14,627 nt of DNA, from contig CAADXZ010000058.1 in assembly GCA_900753135.1 (NCBI GenBank), forward strand, positions 1 through 14,627, read 5' to 3'. The notes under the pieces are model-generated. The model had not been told where the DNA came from and searched no databases. It saw only the letters and a list, made by a program, of their open reading frames with translations. Positions 1-7,582 of the stretch are shown here, in pieces. Every line of letters begins with the position of its first letter. Within the stretch, counting starts at the first letter, position 1. This DNA is from Clostridia bacterium. Lineage in GTDB: Bacteria; Bacillota; Clostridia; TANB77; UBA1234. A program made the position numbers and the translations under genes.

Positions 1-1
1 A

Positions 2-1027
2 AGAGCGCCAGGTAGTGCACCATATACACTTATGGATTATTTTCCTAAGGACTTTTTGCTTATGATAGATGAGTCGCATGCTACTGTGCCACAAGTTAGA
101 GCAATGTACAATGGTGATAGAGCAAGAAAAGAAAGTTTAGTTGAATATGGATTTAGACTTCCTTCTGCTTTTGATAATAGACCTTTAAAATTTGAGGAAT
201 GGGAGCAGAGAATTAATCAAGTTGTGTTTGTTAGTGCTACTCCGGCTGAATATGAATTAGAGCATTCTAAAGGTAGAGTGGTGGAACAGATTATAAGACC
301 TACTGGTCTTTTGGATCCTAAGATTGATGTTAAACCTGTTGAAAATCAAATTGATGATTTAATAGAGCAAATAAATATAACAGTTGAAAAGCGTGAAAGA
401 GTACTTGTTACAACTCTTACAAAGAAGATGGCTGAAGATTTAACAGCTTATTTGAAGAATATTAATATTAAAGTTACATATATGCATTCTGATATTGATA
501 CTTTGGAAAGATTAAAGATTTTGAAAGAACTAAGAGAAGGCAAATATGATGTGTTAGTTGGAATAAATCTTCTTAGAGAAGGTCTTGACCTTCCCGAAGT
601 TTCTCTTGTTGCTATACTTGATGCTGATAAAGAAGGATTCTTAAGAAGCGAACGTTCATTAATACAAACAATTGGCCGTGCTGCAAGAAATGTTGAGGGT
701 AGAGTTATAATGTATGCAGATAGCCTTACACAAGCAATGGAAAAAGCAATTTCCGAAACAAATAGAAGAAGAAAAATTCAAATGGAATATAATAAGGAAC
801 ATGGAATCACTCCACAGTCTATTAAGAAGAAAATTAGAGATGATATCAAAGCGACTATTATTGAAGATGAGAAGGCAAAATACGACATTGGTGAAAATAA
901 ATCTATTGATGATGTTATTGATGAACTTACAACACAGATGCTTAAACATGCTGAAAAAATGGAATTCGAAGAGGCTGCAAGTTTAAGAGATGAAATAAAA
1001 AGACTTGAAGAAATGAAAAATGAATAA
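2..1027 (+). CDS. uvrB: UvrABC excinuclease subunit B, C-terminal half (cut by window edge)
   Basis: UvrB is the damage-verifying helicase-like subunit of nucleotide excision repair; it is loaded by UvrA and recruits UvrC. The frame is open from base 2 (RAPGSAPYTL...), so the ATG at 32 is internal. About 341 codons are visible; family proteins are about 660 residues, so roughly half is missing upstream. Visible motifs are the DESH Walker B box (near 68-79), YNGDRARK, VSATP, GINLLREGLDLPE, the helicase motif VI region QTIGRAARN (near 668-694), and a C-terminal UVR domain rich in E, K and R (about 905-1015) that contacts UvrC or UvrA. The stop is TAA. uvrA, often the next gene, does not follow; a transporter does. 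The family call is secure. Confidence 0.97.
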   Translation, partial: RAPGSAPYTLMDYFPKDFLLMIDESHATVPQVRAMYNGDRARKESLVEYGFRLPSAFDNRPLKFEEWEQRINQVVFVSATPAEYELEHSKGRVVEQIIRPTGLLDPKIDVKPVENQIDDLIEQINITVEKRERVLVTTLTKKMAEDLTAYLKNINIKVTYMHSDIDTLERLKILKELREGKYDVLVGINLLREGLDLPEVSLVAILDADKEGFLRSERSLIQTIGRAARNVEGRVIMYADSLTQAMEKAISETNRRRKIQMEYNKEHGITPQSIKKKIRDDIKATIIEDEKAKYDIGENKSIDDVIDELTTQMLKHAEKMEFEEAASLRDEIKRLEEMKNE

Positions 1028-1031
1028 ATTG

Positions 1032-1061
1032 TTGTAAAATGAAACAAAAATATTATATAAT
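1032..1061 (+). promoter_or_regulatory. Predicted sigma-A promoter for the exchanger gene
   Basis: TTGTAA (1032-1037) and a perfect TATAAT (1056-1061) are separated by 18 bases in the 70-base gap after uvrB. Transcription would start near 1068, about 30 bases before the exchanger start codon. This would separate the exchanger-kinase-HD genes from uvrB. It is judged by consensus match only, and AT-rich DNA makes chance matches common. Confidence 0.5.
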
Positions 1062-1097
1062 GATAGCGGAAGACTAAAGATAAACAAGGAGGACAAT

Positions 1098-2087
1098 ATG
1101 TTATTTGGGGAAATTTTGCTACTTGTGATTGGAATTTTACTTTTGATAAAAGGCTCGGATTTCTTTGTCGATGCAGGTTCAGAGATAGGAAACACTTTGA
1201 AAATTAATGAGCTCTTACTTGGAGTTACGATTGTTTCTTTTGGTACGAGTTTGCCAGAGTTTATAGTTGCATTAACAAGTGCACAGTCTGGTAGTACAGA
1301 AATAGCACTTGGAAATATACTCGGTACAAACCTTTTTAACACATGTGTAATACTGGCAATTATTGCTATTGTGAAACCAATAAGATTTACTAAAGAAACA
1401 GTAAGAAAAGATATGTATATGTCTGTTTTAACATCATTTATATTGATGATTTTAATGGCAGACAAAATAATTGATGGAGACAGCATTAATATCTTGTCAA
1501 GAACTGATGGTTTGGTATTGGTGGCATTATTTGCAGTTTTTATTCATTATACTTTATATTCTCTTACAGATCTTTGGAAAGAAAGAAAAAATAAAAATGA
1601 AGAATTAAAGCTGAAGTTAAAAGATATAGATTCATTAACTAAGAACATATTACTTATGATACTTGGAATTGTAATGGTGTTTGCAGGTGCTAACGCCTCG
1701 GTTGATGCCGTTGAAAAGATAGCTGTTATATTAGGTATTTCGGAAACGTTTATTGCAATTCTTGTTGTGGCAATTGGAACATCTCTTCCTGAGATATTCA
1801 CATCAATAGCGGCATTGAAAAAGGGAAAACAAGATATTGCAGTTGGTAATTTAATTGGAAGTAATATGTTTAATATATTGTTTGTGCTTGGAACAGCTGT
1901 TACAATTAGTCCGATAAAGCTTAAGATGGATTCACTAGTTATAGATGCTTTTACTTTCTTTTTGGTAACAATAATTTTTGTGTTGCATGCTAAAGGCGGT
2001 AAAAAGTATGAGATGGGGAAAGGAGAAGGCTTCTGCTTACTTGCAATATATGTAGTATATACTTTATATGTAATTATTAGAGGCTAG
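1098..2087 (+). CDS. Calcium/sodium antiporter, CaCA family (YrbG-like)
   Basis: This is an inner-membrane cation antiporter of the Ca2+:cation superfamily, expected to export Ca2+ in exchange for Na+ (ion specificity inferred). At 329 residues it has the bacterial YrbG size. Both signature alpha repeats are present: GTSLPE at residues 49-54 followed by GNILGTNLFN (72-81), and GTSLPE at 227-232 followed by GNLIGSNMFN (250-259). The glutamates of the two GTSLPE motifs are ion ligands in this family. Around ten hydrophobic segments are visible, with a charged loop (residues about 160-180, rich in K and E) between the two halves. The ATG follows an AAGGAGG site at 1086-1092. It lies 33 bases ahead of the cytidylate kinase gene, probably in one transcript, though no functional link is evident. 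Confidence 0.93.
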   Translation: MLFGEILLLVIGILLLIKGSDFFVDAGSEIGNTLKINELLLGVTIVSFGTSLPEFIVALTSAQSGSTEIALGNILGTNLFNTCVILAIIAIVKPIRFTKETVRKDMYMSVLTSFILMILMADKIIDGDSINILSRTDGLVLVALFAVFIHYTLYSLTDLWKERKNKNEELKLKLKDIDSLTKNILLMILGIVMVFAGANASVDAVEKIAVILGISETFIAILVVAIGTSLPEIFTSIAALKKGKQDIAVGNLIGSNMFNILFVLGTAVTISPIKLKMDSLVIDAFTFFLVTIIFVLHAKGGKKYEMGKGEGFCLLAIYVVYTLYVIIRG

Positions 2088-2120
2088 TATTTAGAATTTC
2101 TTTGAGGGGAGAACGTTAGA

Positions 2121-2690
2121 ATGAAAAGAAAAATAATTAGCATAGCAGGAGATTTAAGTAGCGGAAAAACGACGGTAACAAAACTTATGCAAGAGTCACT
2201 GGGTTATGAAATATATAGAAATGGAGAATATTTCAGAAAATTGGCTGCTAATATGGGAATGAGCGTTACAGATTTCAACATCTATGTTAAAGAACATCCA
2301 GAAATAGATAGACAAATAGAACAGAGTGCAAAAGAGTATGCACAAAATCACGAAAATTTGATAATTGATGCAAGACTTGGATGGTATGCAGTTCCGGATT
2401 CTTTCAAAGTTTATTTAAGAGTTGATGTGGACGAAGCTGCTAAGAGAGCATTCAATGATCCAAACAGAAAAGAAACTGAAAGCTTTGCAACAGTTGAAGA
2501 ACAAAAAGCTGATTTGATAAAAAGATTTAATCTTGAAAATGAACGTTATTATAATTTGTATGGAGTTAGAAAAGAAGATATGTCAAATTACGACTTTGTC
2601 TTATACACAACAGAGTTGACACCAGAAGAAGTTAATAATAAAATAATCGAGGCTTATGAGAAATGGTTGAATTCTCCTAGCGAAGAATAG
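2121..2690 (+). CDS. Archaeal-type (d)CMP kinase-like P-loop kinase
   Basis: The 189-residue protein matches the cytidylate kinase-like family, which phosphorylates CMP/dCMP with ATP in pyrimidine nucleotide metabolism. The Walker A loop is GDLSSGKT (residues 10-17). It is followed by the family pattern GEYFRKLA (35-42), the stretch around HPEIDRQIE (59-67), and DARLGW (83-88), which in archaeal CMP kinases reads as a GRLAGW-like box that handles the nucleotide. A charged lid-like segment (about 112-150) ends in an RYYNLYGV motif, also typical of the archaeal type. The short length fits the archaeal form rather than the larger usual bacterial Cmk. The start is preceded by GAGGGGAG. The true substrate is inferred; it could be another small-nucleotide kinase of the same fold. 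It sits between a transporter and an HD protein. Confidence 0.8.
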   Translation: MKRKIISIAGDLSSGKTTVTKLMQESLGYEIYRNGEYFRKLAANMGMSVTDFNIYVKEHPEIDRQIEQSAKEYAQNHENLIIDARLGWYAVPDSFKVYLRVDVDEAAKRAFNDPNRKETESFATVEEQKADLIKRFNLENERYYNLYGVRKEDMSNYDFVLYTTELTPEEVNNKIIEAYEKWLNSPSEE

Positions 2691-2738
2691 ACCAATAAAA
2701 AATAGTTCACTTGCATTAAGAAAGTGAGGTGATACAAG

Positions 2739-3791
2739 TTGAATTATTTAGAAGATAGAACTAAAAAAGTTCAAAAATTACACAGCATATATAGTGAAGA
2801 AAAAGAAATACCAGATGTAATAAAGAAATTGATTGAAATACCAGAAGTAAAGAGACTTTCAGCAATAGATCAAAATGCTGGCATTGAAAGGTCTGGTTTT
2901 AATATTTTTAATTACAATTATTCAATTTTGGATCACTCATTAGGTTTTGCACTTATATTAAACAATTTTGTGTCTAATAAAAAGCAGGTAATAGCAGCAC
3001 TTTTGCATGACATAGATGTACCTGCTTTTGCATATAGTACGATGCAAGTTGATAAGAAAAATTATGATTCAAAAGAGGATGAGTTGACAGTTTTTGATGC
3101 TATTGTTGGCTCTGACAAGTTGTTTGAATATTTCTTGAAAAATGAAATATCAATAGATGAGATGTGTGATTATACGAAATATCCTATTGCTTATAATGTA
3201 GTGCCACACCTTTGTGCTCATAGATTAGAATATTTTTTACACACAATGTATTTTAATGATATGTGTACAACTGATGAAATTCGTGAAATATATAATGATT
3301 TGTTGATAATTCCAAATGAAGAAAATATGCCAGAATTTTGTTTCAACACACCTGAAATTGCAAAAAAGTTTTGCTTACTTAGTGTTGAATGTGGTGAAGC
3401 GTATCGTTCTTATGAATCAAAAGCATCAATGCAATTTATTTCTGATACATTAGGAGCAATGTTAAGAAGAGAGGTTATTTCAAGAAAAGATTTATACACT
3501 TATGGCGACAAAGTTATAATGGAAATGGGACTAAATTGTAGTGATAAAAGAATAAGTGATAGATGGAGATATCTGCCAGAGTTAAAGAAAGTTTATACTA
3601 AATTTAATGTCCTTGAAGACAAAAAATGTAATAAAATGAAATCAAATTTAGTGTATGCAGATGTACTAATTAGAGACAAAAATGCAAATGTTACAAGAAC
3701 ATCAAAACGATTCACAGAATGCAAAGAAGCAATAAATAGATTTTTAAATTCAGATACTGATTTATATTTTTATATAGATTATGAAGATTAA
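2739..3791 (+). CDS. HD-domain protein of unknown substrate
   Basis: A 350-residue soluble protein. The recognisable part is an HD-superfamily metal-site pattern: H66 in ILDHSLGF, then the H90-D91 pair in AALLHDIDVPAFAY. The usual last ligand region, adRldY in relatives, reads CAHRLEY here (residues 159-165), so a histidine (H161) stands where an aspartate is normally found. HD proteins are mostly phosphohydrolases acting on nucleotides or nucleotide second messengers. The substrate cannot be read from sequence, and the last 100 residues (from about 250) match nothing I recognise. The start is TTG, backed by an unusually complete ribosome binding site, GAGGTGAT (2726-2733), 5 bases upstream. 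It is the last gene before a terminator, and probably shares a transcript with the CMP-kinase-like gene. Confidence 0.75.
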   Translation: MNYLEDRTKKVQKLHSIYSEEKEIPDVIKKLIEIPEVKRLSAIDQNAGIERSGFNIFNYNYSILDHSLGFALILNNFVSNKKQVIAALLHDIDVPAFAYSTMQVDKKNYDSKEDELTVFDAIVGSDKLFEYFLKNEISIDEMCDYTKYPIAYNVVPHLCAHRLEYFLHTMYFNDMCTTDEIREIYNDLLIIPNEENMPEFCFNTPEIAKKFCLLSVECGEAYRSYESKASMQFISDTLGAMLRREVISRKDLYTYGDKVIMEMGLNCSDKRISDRWRYLPELKKVYTKFNVLEDKKCNKMKSNLVYADVLIRDKNANVTRTSKRFTECKEAINRFLNSDTDLYFYIDYED

Positions 3792-3823
3792 AAGCCCTAC
3801 AAAAATGTAGTGGCTTTTATTTA
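3790..3823 (+). terminator. Rho-independent terminator after the HD gene
   Basis: AAAAGCC plus CTACA (3790-3801) pairs with TGTAG plus GGCTTTT (3806-3818) across an AAAA loop, with one bulged T at 3811. The 3' arm ends in a T-rich tail (TTTTATTTA). It overlaps the TAA of the HD gene and separates that gene from the chaperone operon. Confidence 0.85.
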
Positions 3824-3921
3824 TGCAATGGTAAAGTAATAAATTTACAATCTTTTGTGTATTATTTTTTCTTGTTGTACAAATAAAATTTAATCTATGT
3901 GAGAAAATTTCTTTCTTCCAG

Positions 3922-3958
3922 TCGAAAACTTGCGAGGGTCGAAAGTCTGAGAATCGAA
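3922..3958 (+). repeat. Three spaced TCGAA repeats upstream of the heat-shock promoter
   Basis: TCGAA occurs at 3922-3926, 3939-3943 and 3954-3958; the first two are identical over GTCGAAA. The patch is GC-richer than its surroundings. Two copies match the Spo0A box (TGTCGAA) at six of seven positions. A small hairpin AAGCT-TTTC-AGCTT follows at 3957-3970. No reading frame or clear promoter is seen in the rest of 3824-3994. Confidence 0.35.
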
Positions 3959-3994
3959 GCTTTTCAGCTTTATTGTGTGAATTTTTTGAAAAAT

Positions 3995-4021
3995 TTAGCA
4001 ATCTATATTGACAAGTGCTAA
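3995..4021 (+). promoter_or_regulatory. Upstream CIRCE-like operator (degenerate) over the -35 box
   Basis: TTAGCAATC (3995-4003), a 9-base spacer, then AAGTGCTAA (4013-4021). Compared with the CIRCE consensus TTAGCACTC-N9-GAGTGCTAA, each half carries one mismatch and the spacing is exact. The -35 hexamer TTGACA (4008-4013) lies inside the spacer, so HrcA bound here would directly block RNA polymerase. Confidence 0.65.
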
Positions 4022-4036
4022 ACGTAGTGGTATCTT
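4008..4036 (+). promoter_or_regulatory. Sigma-A promoter of the hrcA-grpE-dnaK-dnaJ operon
   Basis: A perfect TTGACA (4008-4013) is followed after exactly 17 bases by TATCTT (4031-4036, four of six matches to TATAAT). Transcription would start near 4043, a few bases before the downstream CIRCE. The placement is typical of HrcA-controlled heat-shock operons, where vegetative sigma factor is used and heat induction comes from loss of repression. Confidence 0.75.
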
Positions 4037-4047
4037 AATAATTGTTG

Positions 4048-4074
4048 TTAGCACTTGTATATAATGAGTGCTAA
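4048..4074 (+). promoter_or_regulatory. CIRCE operator (HrcA binding site)
   Basis: TTAGCACTT (4048-4056), 9-base spacer, GAGTGCTAA (4066-4074): one mismatch to the full CIRCE consensus. It lies in the 5' untranslated leader, just ahead of the hrcA ribosome binding site (AAGGAAGGTGAT, 4076-4087). The HrcA dimer represses from DNA here, and the same inverted repeat can form a hairpin in the mRNA. Confidence 0.95.
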
Positions 4075-4090
4075 AAAGGAAGGTGATAAG

Positions 4091-5152
4091 ATGTTACTAG
4101 ATGAGCGTAAGAAACGTATATTGGAAGCTGTTATTGAAGAATACAACGCTACTGCAGAACCAGTTGGCTCTAACAAAATTGCTAATGATTATAAATTGGG
4201 ATTTAGTCCTGCAACAATAAGAAATGAGATGGCAAATCTTGAAGAGCTTGGATATTTGGAACAACCTCATGTATCCGCTGGAAGAATTCCATCTAGTCAG
4301 GGTTATAGATTTTATGTAGATTCTATAATGCAAGAAAAGAAATTAACACCTAGTGAAAAGCAAGTCATTGACCAAATTCTAAAAGAAGATGTAACAAAAT
4401 TCGAAACACTTATAAAAGAAGCTTCGAATATTATTGCAAGACTTACAAATTATGCTTCAATAGCAATTGGACCAGCAATGGACAGTTGCCAAGTTGAAGA
4501 AATAAAATTGGTTAAAATTGGGCAGGATAGACTTATGATTGTTATTTTGGCTGATAATGGAATAATAAAAGAAAGTATCATAAAATATACTGGACAAATT
4601 CCAGAAGAAAACATTGAGATTTTTAATAATTATCTTAACTACAAATTAAAAGGTATGAATTTCAATGATATATATGAAAATATAAATGAATATGTAGAAA
4701 ACGAACTTCACAATATAAGCAATAATATTGTTCCATTAGTTGTTGAATTGAATAATTTATTGGTAAACAATAACGCTGACATATATATGGATGGTGCAAA
4801 AAATCTATTGAATTTGCCAGAATTAAAGAAAGAAGAAACATTAAAAAACTTCTTAAATATAATTGAAACACAAGATGCATTGAAGGAAATGCTTAAAAAC
4901 AGCTATGATGGAAACATAAATGTTTACATTGGACAAGAAAATGCTTTTGATGATTTGAAGGATTTCACTATTATTACATACAAGCAAAAAATAAATGACA
5001 AAGAACTTGGAACTATTGGACTTATAGGTCCAAAACGTATGGATTATAAGAAAGTAATTCCGGTTATTAAATATGTTGGGGATGTAATACAAGAAAAAAT
5101 AAAACAAGGAGGAAATTTTGATGGCAGAGGAGAAGAAAACAAAGAAGAATGA
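4091..5152 (+). CDS. hrcA: Heat-inducible transcription repressor HrcA
   Basis: HrcA represses class I heat-shock genes by binding CIRCE; its folding depends on GroEL or other chaperones, which makes it a sensor of chaperone load. The protein has 353 residues. It opens with a winged-helix domain (residues 1 to about 75) that contains the family signature SPATIRNEM...LEELGYL and SAGRIPSSQGYRFYVD, followed by the GAF-like and inserted dimerisation domains. I place the start at ATG 4091, behind AAGGAAGGTGAT. An upstream in-frame TTG at 4055 lies inside the CIRCE and has no binding site. The C terminus is odd: after the normal end near VIQEKI, the frame continues through the grpE ribosome binding site and overlaps the first codons of grpE by 32 bases. 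Confidence 0.97.
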   Translation: MLLDERKKRILEAVIEEYNATAEPVGSNKIANDYKLGFSPATIRNEMANLEELGYLEQPHVSAGRIPSSQGYRFYVDSIMQEKKLTPSEKQVIDQILKEDVTKFETLIKEASNIIARLTNYASIAIGPAMDSCQVEEIKLVKIGQDRLMIVILADNGIIKESIIKYTGQIPEENIEIFNNYLNYKLKGMNFNDIYENINEYVENELHNISNNIVPLVVELNNLLVNNNADIYMDGAKNLLNLPELKKEETLKNFLNIIETQDALKEMLKNSYDGNINVYIGQENAFDDLKDFTIITYKQKINDKELGTIGLIGPKRMDYKKVIPVIKYVGDVIQEKIKQGGNFDGRGEENKEE

Positions 5153-5642
5153 AGAATTAGAAACTGAGGAAGCTGTACAAGAAGTTTCTATTAAGGATTT
5201 AAATGCAGAAATTGAAAAGCTAAAAACTGAAAATGAAAAATATTATGAACATTTACAAAGAACAGCTGCTGAATTTGATAATTACAAAAAAAGAGTTTCA
5301 AAAGAAAAAGAAAAGATATATAACTTAGCCGTTGGAGATGTTGTTACAAAGTTTATTGCAGTTTTAGATAATTTAGATAAGGCTGTTGAAGCTGAAACAA
5401 CAGATCCAAAAGCAAAAGAAGGCTTTGAATTGATTCATAAACAAATGCAAGATGTTTTAACTAACTTAAATGTTGAGCATATTGCCACAGAAAAAGAAAA
5501 GTTTAATCCAGAATTTCATGATGCAGTAATGCATGTTGAAGATGAAAATTATGGTGAACAAGAAATTGTTCAAGAATTAAGATGTGGTTACAAAATGGGA
5601 GACAGAGTATTAAGACATGCGATGGTAAAAGTAGCAAATTAA
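5121..5642 (+). CDS. grpE: Nucleotide exchange factor GrpE
   Basis: GrpE is the homodimeric exchange factor that releases ADP from DnaK in the Hsp70 cycle, and its helices also act as a thermosensor in studied species. The 173-residue protein has a charged N-terminal tail, a long coiled-coil helix (about 20-70) with the family motif LQRTAAEFDNYKKR, and a C-terminal beta-wing ending in GYKMGDRVLRHAMVKV, the conserved DnaK-binding end. I chose ATG 5121, 8 bases after AAGGAGG (5106-5112); a TTG at 5118 is closer than usual. The first 32 bases lie inside the end of hrcA in another frame, so translation of the two is probably coupled. Confidence 0.97.
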   Translation: MAEEKKTKKNEELETEEAVQEVSIKDLNAEIEKLKTENEKYYEHLQRTAAEFDNYKKRVSKEKEKIYNLAVGDVVTKFIAVLDNLDKAVEAETTDPKAKEGFELIHKQMQDVLTNLNVEHIATEKEKFNPEFHDAVMHVEDENYGEQEIVQELRCGYKMGDRVLRHAMVKVAN

Positions 5643-5654
5643 TGAAGCTTATTC

Positions 5655-5672
5655 AAACGATAATAATCGTTT
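5655..5672 (+). other. Small AT-rich hairpin in the grpE-dnaK gap
   Basis: AAACGAT (5655-5661) pairs with ATCGTTT (5666-5672) around an AATA loop. It has no following T-run, so it is not a convincing terminator. It may be an RNA-processing or stability element ahead of dnaK, or chance pairing. Confidence 0.3.
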
Positions 5673-5724
5673 ATATAAAAATAGTTAATAATAAAAAAAG
5701 ATATAAAAAGGAAGGATGATTTAT

Positions 5725-7560
5725 ATGTCAAAAATTATAGGTATTGATTTAGGTACAACAAATTCATGTGTAGCAGTTATGGAAGGTGGCGAACCAGTAG
5801 TAATTCCTAACGCAGAAGGAAGCAGAACAACTCCATCTGTTGTTGCTTTTACAAAGAATGGTGAAAGACTAGTTGGTCAAATAGCAAAAAGACAAGCAGT
5901 AACAAACCACGAAAGAACAATATCATCGATAAAAAGAGATATGGGTACAGACAGAAAAGTAAAAATAGATAATAACACATATACTCCACAAGAGATTTCA
6001 GCAATGATTCTTCAAAAATTAAAATCAGATGCTGAAAACTATCTTGGACAAAAGGTAACGCAAGCTGTTATTACTGTTCCTGCATACTTTAGTGATTCAC
6101 AAAGACAAGCAACAAAAGATGCTGGTAAAATAGCAGGTCTTGAAGTTCTAAGAATTATAAACGAGCCAACAGCAGCTTCTCTTGCTTATGGTCTAGATAA
6201 AGATGATGAGCAAAAGATAATGGTTTATGACCTTGGTGGTGGTACATTCGATGTATCAATTCTTGAAATTGGTGATGGTGTATTTGAAGTTTTAGCAACA
6301 AGTGGTAACAACAGACTTGGTGGTGATGACTTTGATGAAAGAATTATTAAGTACTTAGTTGAAGAATTCAAAAAAGATCAAGGCGTTGACTTATCTACAG
6401 ATAGTTCAGCAATGCAAAGATTAAAGGAAGCTGCTGAAAAAGCTAAAATCGAATTATCTAGTATGTCACAAACAGATATTAATTTACCATATATTACAGC
6501 TGATAGCACAGGACCTAAACATATGAACATTACATTGACAAGAGCTAAATTTGAAGAATTAATTCGAGACTTAGTTGATTCAACAGTTGGACCAATCAAT
6601 CAAGCTTTGAAGGATGCTGGATTAACAGCTGATAAACTAGATAAAGTTTTACTAGTTGGTGGTTCTTCAAGAGTTCCTCTAGTTCAAGAAACAGTTAAAA
6701 GAATAACAGGTAAAGAACCTCACAAAGGCATCAACCCTGATGAATGTGTTGCTATTGGTGCTGCAATTCAAGCTGGTGTATTATCTGGTGATGTAAAAGA
6801 CCTAGTATTACTTGATGTAACTCCATTATCACTTGGTATTGAAACATTTGGTGGTGTATTTACAAAATTAATTGAGAGAAATACAACAATCCCAACAAAG
6901 AAATCACAAATTTTCTCAACTGCTGCTGATGGTCAAACAAGTGTAGAAGTACACGTATTACAAGGTGAAAGAGAAATGGCTGCATATAACAAGACATTAG
7001 GAAGATTCCAATTAACAGGAATTCCAGCAGCTCCAAGAGGTGTTCCACAAATTGAAGTTACATTTGATATTGATGCTAATGGTATTGTTCATGTTTCTGC
7101 TAAAGATATGGGTACAGGCAATGAACAAAAGATTGTTATCACAGCAAGCACAAACTTAACAGAAAACGAAATACAACAAGCAGTTAAAGAAGCTGAAGCA
7201 CACGCTGAAGAAGATAGAAAGAATAAAGAAGCAATCGAAGTTAGAAATAATGCAGATTCTCTTGTATACAACACAGAAAAAACATTAAAAGATTTAGGAG
7301 ATAAAGTAAGTAGCGAAGAGAAAGCTAAAGTTGAAGCTGAAATTGCTAATGTTAAGAAAACTCTTGAAGGAAATAATGTTGATGAAATCAAAGCTGCAAC
7401 AGATAAATTAACTCAAGAATTCTACAAGATTTCTGAAAAATTATATTCAAATGCTGGTGCAAATGCTAATGCTGCTGGTGCAACAGGTGCAGCTGGACAA
7501 GGAACAGCAACGGATGCAAATGGTGATAATGTTGTTGATGCAGACTATAAAGTTGAATAA
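5725..7560 (+). CDS. dnaK: Molecular chaperone DnaK (Hsp70)
   Basis: The central Hsp70 ATPase chaperone of the cytoplasm, working with DnaJ and GrpE. The protein has 611 residues, matching B. subtilis DnaK and shorter than E. coli DnaK (638), as expected for the Firmicutes form lacking the nucleotide-domain insert. The nucleotide-binding domain carries IGIDLGTTNSCVAV at the start, VYDLGGGTFDVS (about 167-178) and LLVGGSSRVPLVQ (about 309-321). The hydrophobic interdomain linker is KDLVLLD (358-364). The substrate-binding beta domain and helical lid follow, then an A/G/N-rich tail ending in NVVDADYKVE, the usual bacterial end. ATG 5725 is preferred, 9 bases after AAGGAAGG; an ATG at 5716 touches that site. 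Confidence 0.98.
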   Translation: MSKIIGIDLGTTNSCVAVMEGGEPVVIPNAEGSRTTPSVVAFTKNGERLVGQIAKRQAVTNHERTISSIKRDMGTDRKVKIDNNTYTPQEISAMILQKLKSDAENYLGQKVTQAVITVPAYFSDSQRQATKDAGKIAGLEVLRIINEPTAASLAYGLDKDDEQKIMVYDLGGGTFDVSILEIGDGVFEVLATSGNNRLGGDDFDERIIKYLVEEFKKDQGVDLSTDSSAMQRLKEAAEKAKIELSSMSQTDINLPYITADSTGPKHMNITLTRAKFEELIRDLVDSTVGPINQALKDAGLTADKLDKVLLVGGSSRVPLVQETVKRITGKEPHKGINPDECVAIGAAIQAGVLSGDVKDLVLLDVTPLSLGIETFGGVFTKLIERNTTIPTKKSQIFSTAADGQTSVEVHVLQGEREMAAYNKTLGRFQLTGIPAAPRGVPQIEVTFDIDANGIVHVSAKDMGTGNEQKIVITASTNLTENEIQQAVKEAEAHAEEDRKNKEAIEVRNNADSLVYNTEKTLKDLGDKVSSEEKAKVEAEIANVKKTLEGNNVDEIKAATDKLTQEFYKISEKLYSNAGANANAAGATGAAGQGTATDANGDNVVDADYKVE

Positions 7561-7582
7561 TAGTCTAAAAATAAATAACGTG

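Noticed and set aside
983..1486. Antisense open frame across the uvrB end and exchanger
   Set aside because: The hydrophobic, serine-rich product is the expected reverse of the transporter gene; no promoter or ribosome binding site is seen.
2705..2733. Hairpin (TCACTT with AAGTGA) next to the HD gene ribosome binding site as a translational switch
   Set aside because: The stem is only 6 bp with a 9-base loop and covers just the first two bases of GAGGTGAT, too weak to claim control.
4055..4090. Longer hrcA form starting at TTG 4055
   Set aside because: The start lies inside the CIRCE operator and has no ribosome binding site, while ATG 4091 has a strong one and gives the normal HrcA N terminus.
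5716..5724. ATG 5716 as the dnaK start
   Set aside because: It directly abuts the AAGGAAGG site. ATG 5725 has ideal spacing and gives the family N terminus MSKIIGIDLG.
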